Source of the DNA: Branchiostoma floridae
Lineage: Eukaryota > Chordata > Leptocardii > Amphioxiformes > Branchiostomatidae
Assembly (NCBI RefSeq): GCF_000003815.2
Contig: NC_049984.1
Location: 20,331,612 to 20,382,595 of the forward strand
DNA: 50,984 bases
Direction of reading: 5' to 3'
Shown here: one piece after another, positions 1 through 12,800 of the stretch
Numbering within the stretch: position 1 is the first letter of the stretch
How the letters are laid out: each line of letters starts with the position of its first letter
The notes under the pieces: model-generated
What the model was told of the DNA's origin: nothing
Seen by the model: only the letters and a program-made list of their open reading frames with translations
Database searches by the model: none
Program-made: the position numbers and the translations under genes

Positions 1-614
1 GCATCTTAAAAACACAGAAATACAATGTTTAACGCATTAGCATTGTCACTGCAACACCTATGAATATATCATCAAAGCAAAACAAGATCTGAATAGGCCA
101 ACATTTTGACTTTTGGAAATGAAATGTCTAACAAGATAAAACTTCAGTGCTCAGGCAACATAAAAATAATGTTTCAAGCTTTCAAAAATGTAAATTTTGG
201 CCCAACTTTGTAACACTAGATGTACATATAAGTGCCACTCTGGTAGCTTTTTTTGGCTTGAAATTTGTATCCTGTATAGATATCTTGCATATCTATCAAA
301 TGCATTGTTGCAAAATTTGGTAACTTGTTTGGTTGTCATATGGTTGTCCTAAAAAGTAGGCCAGTTTTTGCGTTTGGCAAAAATTGTAAATTTTGGCCAT
401 GTTCATAGTAGTATACATGACAAAGTGAATAAGAATTCTTTGTCAAATGTAGTACTTTGTGAAAATTTTTAATTTTAGCCATGTTCAAAGGCTACCAGTT
501 TGCAGATTACAAAAGGTGTCCTAGCATAGCACTAAATGTCTCAGTTTTATTTGTAATAGGAATGCACACCATATTCTGAGTCATTTGTGAAGATTAGTCA
601 TCCAGGATACATTA
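1..614. other. BBS4 3' flank, no gene seen
   Basis: AT-rich sequence with repeated AAATTTTGGCC motifs (about 190, 390, 470) that look like an old internal duplication. No ORF with recognisable protein content. Confidence 0.5.
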
Positions 615-749
615 AAATTGAAGAAGATTCACTCTTTACTTCTGGATACTTTTAAAAACTTTAATAGACCTTTCTTCATCAGTGGAAAAAAAAACGTCTA
701 TTAAAATTTTTATAGTCTCCAGAAGTAAAGAGTGAATTTTCTTCAATTT
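615..749. repeat. Long hairpin, arms about 55-60 bp
   Basis: AAATTGAAGAAGATTCACTC, then TTTACTTCTGGATACTTTTA..., pairs with the inverse of ...CCAGAAGTAAAGAGTGAATT and TTCTTCAATTT, around a short A-rich loop near 690. A direct repeat CATATTCTGAGTC lies on both sides (570-582 and 751-763). Probably a small foldback element. Confidence 0.6.
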
Positions 750-763
750 CATATTCTGAGTCT

Positions 764-1370
764 ATTAATTTTAATGTTGACAGCAGAGTTACTTGCTGTT
801 TTATTGGGTACAGAAGTAAAAGACTTGATGCAATGTTTTATCGCTCCAAGTCCTCTCACATGTTTCATTGAAATTTGGAAAATGCGTCCAAGCTTGTTTT
901 TTCGGACCTTTCTTGTCACCTGTGCACATTGAATTTAAAATGATCGTTCGTTCGTTCGTCCCATAGCCTTTTAATCGGCCGTAGGCTGATTAATCAGCCG
1001 TAGGGGCAGCACAACATGTTGTGCTGTATCAATAGGCATTTTAGTCCCCTGGCGGCGCCTATCTCCTCTCCGATGTCATCCATAAAATTTGCTTGCTGTT
1101 GTGAATCATCAGTCAGCTTGTGTACATGTATACCACATACTCTCAAAGCAGAGGTTGATGTAGCCCGGACAGGTAGCAAACTTCAGCTGACAATGTTTAC
1201 TGACGGTCTGGAGTTTCTGAATATGTTATGTACTACATGTGTATAAATCTGTTAGATGTATATTAAACAGATACAGCTTTAACTTTTTTCATCCATACAG
1301 TGCAATCAAAAAGGCACTCTCTTTTATTAAGAAAGAAAACAGGTATTAACAATGCATTATTTTATGTTCA
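764..1370. other. Noncoding stretch with a perfect 20-bp palindrome
   Basis: Contains the palindrome CAGCACAACATGTTGTGCTG at 1007-1026 and the pair AATCGGCCGTAGG / AATCAGCCGTAGG at about 973-1003. Nothing coding was recognised. Confidence 0.5.
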
Positions 1371-1373
1371 TTA

Positions 1374-2219
1374 GGCCTTGTTGATTTGATTATATGGATG
1401 ACATCCTTCGGGAACTCCAAAACTGATGCGAGCGAGCGAATAAAAAAAAAGTTTGGCCAAAAAAAAAAGTTGCCTCCAGTATGAAATCAAAGTGGCCAGG
1501 AAGGTTGAACATAGGACTAAACACTCATAGTATGGTATACCAACAGTTAGGTGTAGGGACCAGTACATTATACGGGTGCAAGACATTTTTTTTCTTCTTG
1601 GACCAATCCAAAAAGAATCAGAGGAACAGGTTTCGCCAATTACAAAATGGACACACTATTTCATCAGGCATTTTGGGTCTTACTGGGGCCAAGAAGACAA
1701 CAAGAGAAAGTCAAGTAGAGTTTATAGTCAATTGTACCAAGTTTCTACAGTCAAAGGTACAGAGACAGTTAGCCTTTATTACCTGGAGATGGGATTTTTG
1801 GGAGTCCAATAATCCTCCAGATTCCTTTGTAGCAAAACTGACCAATTACCATTGTTTTGAGTACCGCCAGTTCTCAAGTTTCCACAGACAATCAGGTCCA
1901 GGTTCAGATCCGGACCTGAAAATGATCCTCTGGACCTGAATTTTCTGTACTGGTACCTCCCCCTACCAACAGTAGATTTTTTCTTTCTGTCCTTTCACAT
2001 CTTATTCTTTGACTTTAGATTTATTTTGGCATTCTATGGCATTAGACTATGATTAGTTATCTGTTTTCTGATACTTTTTTTTTCAATCTACAGAATATTT
2101 GTGCTCATTTTACAGCTGCTTTGCACAGTTTATTGTGTGGTCGAAAACTTTTTTTTTTGGAAACGGCCGAAAATTGGTGCGAGCACGGATGTCATCCATA
2201 GAATCAAATCAACATGGCC
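1374..2219. mobile_element. Harbinger-like inverted-repeat element (family A, copy 1), hosting a hAT element
   Basis: Ends GGCCTTGTTGATTTGATTA and the inverse of GGCCATGTTGATTTGATTC are near-perfect inverted repeats continuing through GGATGACATCC. They are flanked by TTA at 1371-1373 and 2220-2222. A 3-bp TTA/TAA duplication suggests PIF/Harbinger, but transposase is absent. The subterminal poly-A blocks (AGTTTGGCCAAAAAA) also mirror each other. It lies in the 3' flank of BBS4. Confidence 0.7.
1548..1965. mobile_element. hAT-type element (family B, copy 1) nested in a Harbinger-like element
   Basis: Ends are TAGGTGTAGGGACCAGTAC and the inverse of TAGGGGGAGGTACCAGTAC, flanked by perfect 8-bp CCAACAGT at 1540-1547 and 1966-1973. 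It sits inside the family A element at 1374-2219. Confidence 0.8.
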
Positions 2220-2360
2220 TTACTTTTGGGGAAGGGATCACAAGGAACATGGATGACAAACAGCGTGGCACAAAATTTAGCAGAACAATACTTCAGACAG
2301 TAGCAGTGAGCTGGAAATTCCAGCTAGGTACTAAACTTTGACCATTACATGGTGTGGGGA

Positions 2361-2465
2361 CGCTGTGGCATACATGTACATGCAACTGGTAGAGCGTTGG
2401 GCTCGGAACCAAGAGGTCCCAATTGTCCCTATGCACCCTATGGGGCAAGAAGGTCTTTTTACAAA
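2361..2465 (+). mobile_element. Degraded tRNA-derived SINE head
   Basis: AACTGGTAGAGCGTTGGGC, then CTCGGAACCAAGAGGTCCC, resembles the head of the 33873 SINE. The B box is damaged and only a short body follows (GGGGCAAGAAGGTCTTTTTAC). Confidence 0.5.
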
Positions 2466-3356
2466 ATAACAACAAAGTGGTCTACAATGTATTTTCTTAA
2501 TTTTGTACTGTAAGACAGTTATCATGCCATCTGTCTGTGATAACATAACTGTTTCAAACAAAAGGTTCAGAAAACAATGATTATGTACCAACTACTGGAA
2601 ATGTATTTAAATTTGCAGGAAGTCAAGTTTTGAGTTCGTGCTAGTAACGTTAGGTAACTTTGAGTTTGCTGTGATGTGGCCACTGCAAAAAAACATGAAC
2701 ATAAACTCACTGAAAACATTTACATTGCATTTACAGTATATCATACAGAAATTAAACATTCACACAACACCATTCAAAATTACCTCCTTGTACAAAACAA
2801 CTATTACACAGAGACGAGGATGTGTTGAAGCAGCCCTACATGATTACACACACACTTGGAGCCAGATTAGAGTCCTCATTTGTTTCTACTCTGCATACAA
2901 CAGCAAATACATGAAGGTTGCAGGTACACAGTATGAAACAATAGCTTAATATATATACATTTTCTGGTGAAATAGACAGCTTAAATCCCATATCAGAAAC
3001 CATAAGGAAAACATTAATCATATACTCCATGATAAACCTGGACACATAGCATGTACATAAAGCTCTGCAATAGTTTTCTTCTATTCCATCAGGATTCCTC
3101 ACATGTAAGAAACATTACAAACAATGAGAACACAAAAGCACAAGGTGAAAACTGTTCTTTTGATAAGCACACAGTGTGTAATCATCGTGAAGTACATACA
3201 AAAGCACAGTTTCATGTAACTTTGCGTTTCTGCTTTTCAAAATGTTTTTTGCGAATGGCAGTTTAGAACCAACTAGACAGTGTTTACTTAAGGGCAGAAA
3301 TTATCTTGATTACCTGATGGCAGGAATCAAGAAATGGGAATATGACTTTGGGCCTT
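2466..3356. other. BBS4 downstream flank, nothing recognised
   Basis: AT-rich. Open frames here are short and have no recognisable protein features. The BBS4 polyadenylation site was not identified. Confidence 0.4.
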
Positions 3357-3517
3357 ACTAGCACTGCTATAGTTGTGCATTTCAGCCAGAATTGTACTGA
3401 ACATAGACAAAATATACAGCCTTCTTATGTTATTCAACATCTTACATGTAGGTCAGTACAATTATGGCTGAAATGCTGTATTTTGGTGACATAAGCACAA
3501 CTATAGCAGTGCTAATA
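3357..3517. mobile_element. Inverted-repeat MITE just past the BBS4 stop codon
   Basis: CTAGCACTGCTATAGTTGTG (left) faces CACAACTATAGCAGTGCTAA (right), with pairing extending into TTTCAGCCAGAATTGTACTG. The right edge is about 23 bp downstream of the BBS4 stop on the minus strand, so the hairpin should lie in its 3' UTR. Confidence 0.6.
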
Positions 3518-3539
3518 ATGCCCATGTACATGTAAGCCC

Positions 3540-6500
3540 TCAGTCTGCCTCCATTGCTACTCTCCGTGGAGCTTCTCTCCTGCTGTCTGTTTCCTCCTCC
3601 ACTGGGTGGGAGGGGGGGCTGGGTAAGGCATCCAGGTCAGATTCAGGAGGTGCAGTTGGCTCCAGTTCTGCCGGGGGCGCTGTTGGTACAGCTGTGTCCA
3701 CTGCGGGAGGAACATCGTTTGTGTGTGCGGCAGGCAGGGGTGCCCTGCTGGGAGGCTGGGAGTTGGCTCCATCAGCACCCTGCTGTTTGTTCCACACCAA
3801 GTTCTCACCCAAGTGCAGAGAAGGACCCAACCGTGCTGCCATGTCCAACAGCTGAAACAGATGAGCAGATGAGCAGATGATGAATGGAGAGATCCCCAGC
3901 TTCTGTCTTACTACTATTGTCAGTATGTCTATAAACACTAGGGATATTACTGTGCAAACAAAAAATACAGTATAATCTGACTTTCAATACACAAAAAACA
4001 CCACAATAAGTATAGTGATGTTACATAACAAAGGAAGACATACAGTTAACAACAAAATCATTCAAGCCAAAAATTAATTTTGTTATGTGAACAGTGTAAA
4101 CCACTTTTGTAGGGAGTTGGACTCAATTTGTAGCCATACATGTACTTTCTTTTGTGTAGAGTATGCAATTATGTCGAAGCATCTTCTGTAAGTTCAGGCG
4201 GAAAATAGTAGACAAAGATAATTTGTATCTTGTCATAAAGGTTGGGTACAGCAATTTGTCCATGTCAATAAGAATACTGTACAGATACAGACAAACGGAA
4301 GGGTTGGGTCTAAGGAGATGTTTTTCTGTCTTGGAGATATGGACTATTTTGTTGTTTATCAACTACGATTGGGCAAAATTTGTAAGGAATCCAGAGGCAC
4401 TTTGCTCTTCGGTATCAAACTGCTGAAAAAATATTACAATGATCCATCTTCAGTTATCCTCAGTGAAGGCTTTTAGCAACACACCCCTGTAGTTCCAGAG
4501 CAGGCTGTTACCAGGGGTCTCAAACCTACATCACTTCTTCCTCCTGAGTCACCAAAAAATCAATCAGCATATCCAGCACAAAAGTAAAAAACAATTGAAT
4601 CTATGCTTCTGCACCAAGGTCATCACCTAGAGGCCCAAAAGTATATACGAGAACGCTTTGCATTCTATCCAGAGGTTTGTATGACCTCCTGCCGAACAAG
4701 CACACACACATATACACATGTACGATCCATACAGAGTAACAACTACACCAGTCCTCCATTAATCAGAAGTAACCAGATGAAAATGAGGAAGTAGAGCTGA
4801 AGTTGAGTACCTCTTGGTCGACACTATTGGAGTGTTTCCTGGCCTCCTGTAGCTTCTGCTCAAAAACAGAGAACTGACGCACAGCCGCCTTCCGCTCACC
4901 ATGGTTCATCAGGAACAGGCAATAGTTCAGGTTCACGGACGCATTTTTCCTTAGAGAGGAAAGGGGAAATAGGGTAAGGTACAATATGTGGAACTAAGCT
5001 GCTGTCACACTCATATTTGTTCTTCCTACTGAGAATAAGGGAATCTCCCTGGCTGTCTTGTGTTAGCAGAATGATGCAAGAGCACAGTGGGTCTACTACA
5101 ACACATGTACATGAGTACTGCTACTACTACTGCCAGTCAGTCAGTCAGTACATGTGTACCACTACTACAACTACTGCCAGTCAAGTCAGTACATGTGTAC
5201 TACTACTAGTGCTATAATAAAAGTCAGTCAGCAAGCATAATTATGTGTACTACTGCCATTCAGTCAGTCAGCACATACATGGAAGCTGTCCCCTAGAAAG
5301 TTTTGGACTGTCCCCTTTTCTAGATCTAGAGGACTGTACGCATTCCTGAGGAATGTCTCCATTCCATACGAGCGATCGCGGTGATGTCACAGTGATCAGT
5401 GGTAGGCAAAAAGCAGGTGTTTGGCAAAAGATTGATTTACATATTAACCAGTAATTTGAGCCGCTAATGAGCCGCTAATTTGAATATCAATTTTTGATCC
5501 AATCTACTGACGTCCTGGTAGGAAACAACCGTCTAATACCCCGGATATAAACAACAACAGCGATCGCTTGTATTGGTCAGGGTGGTTATACACATGTATA
5601 TTGTTGTCAATAGGAAACAATTTTCAATCATAGATCAAACAAACATGCTAAAAAAAACTGATAGGAGTTGCTTACTGATCCAAGAGGACTGCCTGCTCAT
5701 AGGCTCTCCTGGCATTCTGTTCATCTTCCAGGTGAGTCAGGGCAACTACAGGAGAGAACACACACTGGTGAGAAAGGTGAGTCAGGCAACTACAGGAGAG
5801 AACACACACTGGTGAGGAAGGTGAGTCAGGGCAACTACAGGAGAGAACACACACTGGTGAGGAAGGTGAGTCAGGGCAACTACAGGAGAGAACACACACT
5901 GGTGAGGAAGGTGAGTCGGGGCAACTACAGGAGAGAACACACACTGGTGAGGAAGGTGAGTCAGGCAACTACAGGAGAGAACACACACTGGTGAGGAAGG
6001 TGAGGCAGGGCAACTACAGGAGAGAACACACACTGGTGAGGAAGGTGAGTCAGGCAACTACAGGAGAGAACACACACTGGTGAGGAAGGTGAGTCAGGGC
6101 AACTACAGGAGAGAACACACACTGTTGAGGAAGGTGAGTCAGGCAACTACAGGAGAGAACACACACTGGTGAGGAAGGTGAGGCAGCCAACTACAGGAGA
6201 GAACACACACTGGTGAGGAAGGTGAGTCAGGCAACTACAGGAGAGAACACACACTGATGAGGAAGGTGAGGCAGCCAACTACAGGAGAGAACACACACTG
6301 GTGAGGAAGGTGAGTCAGGCAACTACAGGAGAGAACACACACTGGTGAGGAAGGTGAGGCAGCCAACTACAGGAGAGAACACACACTGGTGAGGAAGGTG
6401 AGGCAGCCAACTACAGGAGAGAACACACACTGTTGAGGAAGGTGAACAATAATGTTAATATTGACAGATAAAATGTAGTTCATCTTACAATGCTTTGAAA

Positions 6501-6824
6501 TTAACCATCAGTACTATACAAATGTAGTGAAATGTAGGTACTGTAGAACAGTGTTTCTAACCTGCCAGCAGCATGTACAGTTCTCCCATCTTGGGGCGGA
6601 TATTGATAGCAGCACTGAGGTAGTGGAAGGCAGAAGCATACTGCTGCATAGTGAGATGCACCAGGCCCAGGTTATACTGAACCTTCCAGTCGAACGGTGC
6701 CAGGTACACCGCTCGCTTCAGGCAGCTGATGGCCTGCACACAACAAAGGTAGCATCTGGTCACCTGGCAAACTGTCTGTTAAACTTACTTTTGTCCCTCT
6801 TTACTCATGGAAGATTCACACACA

Positions 6825-6892
<68 letters not shown>

Positions 6893-9800
6893 AAACAATG
6901 TGTATGCAGGTTGAGCTCCTATGTCCAGACTACGTTCTTCTGCACGCAGGTGTAAAACGTACTAAACAATTATGAAAAATATACACCAAAAACTGCACTA
7001 AAACCGTCGTATTCAATATAACATGACCTCTATACGTACAGCATTACAACTGTTTACAATTAGACCCAGGTGAGAAGACCCTCAGTGTAGGTGAAAAAGA
7101 AAAAAGTGTAGGTAAAAAGACCCTGTAATTACCAAAGTAAGTGATAAAATTCAAACCCTGCCTGTTAGGTAATTCCACATGTATATTTAGCATTAATATG
7201 TTGACATTATATGCGGCTACATTCCAAACAGTAACAGCTATTTAGGCTGTTCTAGGTGATAACTTGGGTTTACATCACACAGATTCTACTGACATCACAC
7301 ACTGTATGATAGAATAATTCAAACACACTTCTTATGTGCCAAGTGCACTGTTTAAATACCAGACTTGGACATCAGAATTGCTGTGTTACATGTTTGTACT
7401 CACTGCTACATATTTCTTCTTTCCAAAGAAGCACATGGCGATGTTGTTCCACAGCGGAGCACTCTCGGGTGTGCTGGCAGCAGCCACCCTGTACTTGGTC
7501 AGAGCCACATCGAAGTCTCCATGGGTCTGCATCATGGACCCTGCCGCCATGATGGCCTACAAAACAACAAACTTTAGCTCAACATCTTACCTTAACATAG
7601 CAGGATACTGTAAATGCAGAAACTTTAGCGGTGGTCTAATGTTTGCGGTTTTCGCGGTTGTCGCTTCACCACAAACTTAAAACCACCGCAAACATTCTTC
7701 CATGGCAGTAAAAGACTACAGTGCATGGTGCTACCGCGAACTTAAAACCACCGCGAAAAGTCCTTTTTCCCACTATCGCAAAATTAAATCTCCGCAAACT
7801 TAAATGCATTTACAGTATATGGGACAAGTATTCAAAATACGTTCCTTGATTTTGGTAGCATTTGTCATAAATCAGCAAGCTGTCATATAAATTTAAGGAA
7901 GAAATGTGGTATGTGGATACATATATTGTACATGTTGACAAGGGTAGGTTTGATTCTGGGCATTCTAGCAGCTTTTCTGTAGCAGAGCTCCTGGATCAGG
8001 TACATTGTATATCAGGTTCTTGTTTATGTGTTCCTTAATATTCCCCAGCCACATGGGGTGAGAGAACAGGTATAAACACTTTTGCTGAGGACAATGCAAT
8101 ACAAAGTGCAATACAGTACAATAAATGTAAATTTGGAACATACTGTGGTAACAATTCTGCAGTGGCATGTACATGCAGCTTTTGGGCCCTGCCCATGCAC
8201 ATTGTAACTGGTGTGCATTTGGACCCCTCAGGGAATTTCCTTGGTACTTAACATATGTCAGTGCTTTCAACCAATTTTACTCAGAAGGCCGAATATTTCA
8301 CAATACTGTAAATGCATTAAGTTTGCGGGGATTTAATTTCGCAGTAGCGCAAAAATAGGGTGTTTGCGGCAGTTTTGAGTTTGCGGTAGCGCCACCCCTC
8401 GAACTTCAATGCATGACGACTGAGACGAGGTGATTCCCCATGACAAAGATGTCGGGAACTCCAAAACTGATGCGAGCGAGCGAATAAAAAAAAAGTTTGG
8501 CCAAAAAAAAAAGTTGCCTTCAGTATGAAATCAAAGTGGCCAGGAAGGTTGAACATAGGACTAAACACACATAGTATGGTATACCAACAGTTAGGTGTAG
8601 TGACCAGTACATCATATGGGTGCAAAACATTTTTTTCTTCTTGGACCAATCCGAAAAAAACAGACCTGAAAAAAAAACCAGAGGAACAGGTTTCGCCAAT
8701 TACAAAATGGACACACTACATGTTTTTGTATGTCGGCAGCCATTTGGGGTATAACCGGGGGGCCACGAAGACAACAAGAGCAAAGTCAAGTAAAGTTTAT
8801 AGTCAATTACACCAAGTTTCTACAGTCAAAGGTACAGAGACAGTTAGCCTTTATTACATGGAGATGGGATTTTAAAATGCAGTGGGAGTCCAATAATAAT
8901 CCACCAAACAGATTCCTTTGTAGCAAAATTGACCAATTACCAATGTTTTGAGTATTGCCAGTTCTCAAGTTTCCACAGACAATCAGGTCCAGGTACATGT
9001 CCGGACCTGGAAATGATCCTCTGGACCTGAATTTTCTGTACTGGTACCTCCCCCAACCAACAATAGATTTTTTTTTTCTTTGTGTCCTTTCACATCTTAT
9101 TCTTTGACTTTTGATTTATTTTGGCATTCTATGGCATTAGTTATCTGTTTTCTGATACTTTTTTTTAATCTACGGAATATTTGTGCTCATTTTACAGCTG
9201 CTTTGCACAATTTATTGTGTGGTCGAAAACTTCTTTTTTTTTTGGAAACGGCCGAAAATTGGTGCGAGCGCGGATGTCATCCATATAATCAAATCAACGT
9301 GGCATAATGCTGTGACAATATATACAACTATAGTACGTACATGTAGTAAGAAGGAGGTGCCATAGGCGGCGCAGACAGAAGACATAAAGAAAATGTTCGC
9401 ACTGGTTTTGAGTTCACGGTGAGGCAGTCACATCGAACATAAAACCACTGCACTGCCATGTTATTGGGCAAGCATATGCAATTGGAAACTGTTCAGTATT
9501 ACGTCACAATACACAGTCATGTCAAAACAAAGAATTTTAGCAAAAGTACCTTTACATGGACAGGATCATAAGTAAGTGCATTTCCAAGGTGCTCGAACGC
9601 TCTTTGGAACTGTCCTGTCTGGAACACAGAAACATCAACACACAGGTTATTCATGATGCTAACACTTTCTCAATGTAGCATATGACCCTAAATAATTGTA
9701 GCAGACTTTCAACTTAGCAACATCATCTTGAACATAAATCATATACAAATATATGTCAAAACAAGGAGATTTAAAATCTTCACATGAGTTCATCAACATT

Positions 9801-12800
9801 TTCAGGTTTCAGTGCATGTGACTGGATGGATTGAGTCTTAAAAATAAGCTGTACTGAATCTTTCTTTAGCCTTATGTTGTAAAATGCTGGTGAGAACTTG
9901 TTAATGTCTCTCTTTACACCACATAATGAATGTAACTAAGTCTTGGAAGTTCATCAGTGTCAGGATCAGTGTAATCAATTATAAAAAGAATCTTTACTGT
10001 AACTGGCAACATGTACCCACATCAGGGCTAAGAAATCTGAAACAATAGCAACTTCTTCCCCAAACTGAAGTACATTGTATGTTAAATGACATGCTTACTT
10101 GGAGATACAGCAGACCTAGGCTTGTGAGAAGGTCTGGGTTTTCAGGAGAGAATCTGCATCAAAAACAGAAACAGCAGTCAGTACACTGTACCAGATTTTC
10201 ACACTGTCTCACAGAAGAGTTCACGCTTCTGCAGCCTATAGAAACTGTTGGTATTACCGGGAGACATCATTCTATCAACATGTTTGGTGCATTCCAATGT
10301 GCGCAGGTAAATATTAAGTCAATTGTTGTACCTTATTTCTTTTATTAAAGTATGCTCCCCATTTTAGGGAAGACAAATCTGCTGAGCTGAAATGTAAAAT
10401 GCAAAAACTCAAATAAAGTATTCACCCCTTTTCCACTGATCTTAAGGTTTCCTCACTGGCTAAATTGGCATTTTGACCTTTAATGGTTTTCTCATTAATG
10501 AATTTAGAAAGAATAGAGTTATGACGAATATTGATAGCTGGGCATGAAAGAATTCTAAATCTGATTTTTCGGACCAAATGGATGATGTCATCAAGTTTTA
10601 TTAACCCTAATATTATTATTTTTTCTATGACAAAATACAGCACTTTGATACATACCACTGCAATGAAACTATACTTTCCATGTACACAATGATCAAAGCT
10701 CCAAACTCACGTTCTAATTGTCTGCACTTATTAGAAAATGATTTTAATCAGACAAAAAACAATTATTTTCTAATAACTACAAAATATTAGTACATATCAA
10801 GATGTGGGAACGTAAGTTTGTAGCTTTCATCATTATGCACATGGAATTCATAGTTTGTATAACGAGTGCTCTATAGAACCCCATTCCTTAATTTGCTCAT
10901 TAACTGGCGTCACTACCAAAAGATTTGAATGTACAGGTCCCCAGATGGGTAGCAGAAGCGGACGGTACCGGACGGTACCAAGGCTAGGTAGAGAAGATGA
11001 TAAATTTTTATGCAAATGACGACCTTATTTGCATAATCAATGAGAAACACTGACTCTACAGCTCTCTTGTAGATGTCCAAAGCCATATCCACATCATGCT
11101 CCAGTAGGTAGACTCTTGCCAGCATCTGGAAGGACACCTCATGTCGGCTGTACTGGATGGCCAGCTTCAGGTTCTCTTTAGCCTTGCTGTACTCCTTCAG
11201 GAACAAGTAGCACACACCGAGGTTGTGGAAGATTTCCTGCAATAACAATTGTAACTCTTCAAACAAGAGTTCCGAGATCTCGTGCCTTCATGAAATATTT
11301 ATGAGGTTCTCATATGTCTTGTTTAATTTCAGTTCGTTAGATATGCAATAAGCTTTGGATTAAAATTACCGTGTCCATAAGTCCCATCCTGTCCCTCCAG
11401 ACAATGGACACACTATAGACACACTATAGACACACTAAAGACACACTATAGACACACTACTATAGACACTACTATAGACACACTATAGACACACTATACA
11501 TACACTATAGACACACTATACACACACTATAGACACACTAAAGACACACTACTATAGACACACTACTATAGACACACTACCATAGACACACTATAGACAC
11601 ACTAAAGACACACTAAAGACACACTACTAGACACACTACTATAGACACACTACTATAGACACACTATAGACACACTATACATACAATATAGACACACTAT
11701 ACACACACTATAGACACACTAAAGACACACTACTATAGACACACTACTATAGACACACTACTATAGACACACTATACTATAGACACACTATACTATAGAC
11801 ACACTATAGACACACTATAGACACACTATACACACTCTATAGACACACTATAGACACACTACTATAGACACACTACTATAGACACACTATAGACACACTA
11901 TAGACACACTATACACACACAAACACACTAAAAACAAAGCCAAAGGTCATGGGTAGAAGTAATTATCAGGCACAATTTGCCCATGCAATTATAACCACAT
12001 TGTAACAATAACAACTCTTAAGATATTATTATGAATAATACTAAACTCACCCAGTCTTTCATGTTCATTTTGGATGCTTCATTGTAAACATCTATGGCAG
12101 ATTTGTGCTTGCCCAGAAGGAACCTAGGTGAATAAGAACATCATTGGGAAATAGGTTCTAATACGTTATACACAGCCTAACAGTCAATACCTGCAGGGTG
12201 CCATTTGGTAATCTGTGCAGATAGTCATGCAGGATGTACTAGTTCAAACATGTAGCTCAATCATTCCTTAAGTTAAAGGATGTGTGACTTAGGCTCTGGG
12301 GCATTTCAACTTGAGAAGGATCAGAGGACTGATCGAAAGCTTGTTGGTAAGCCCTTTATTTTGTGTACGGATATATGGGCTTAAAATTGTAACATAATGG
12401 AAATGAATACATAATTTATTAGATGTTTCAAACAGCATCCACTGTTTTTGGTCAGTACAATACAAAAGTTTGGTAATCTTTAGTTACTTGCATCTGGGCC
12501 TGAATAATGGACCATACCACATACCACTGTACATTTGTATGTCAAGTAGCCATCCTTCAATTCAATATCGTATAAGTTGTACATTTTATAACAATCTGAC
12601 AACAATGGTATTTGGTATAGCAAGAAATTTTTGACTAAGATGATGAATCTTGGAAAACATTTGTATCCCACCACAAGGAGACGGTTAGCCTTACCTCATC
12701 AAGAAAATGCTGTTTCACAGTTAAAGACTTACAATAGATGATTACACAAACACACAGACATTACAGGACCTTATGTTGGTTAATGACTCAAACTACATGT

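Noticed and set aside
1481-1939. 152-residue ORF (and its 8525-8875 counterpart)
   Set aside because: The frame runs across the junction of two nested noncoding transposons, and the counterpart copy is frameshifted.
5672-6146. Cys/Ser-rich minus-strand proteins over 5.7-6.1 kb
   Set aside because: They are translations of the 44/45-bp array; only the last 23 codons belong to BBS4 exon 12.
5731-6445. CRISPR-like array
   Set aside because: Units are contiguous with no unique spacers; it is a eukaryotic minisatellite. The same applies to the other tandem arrays.
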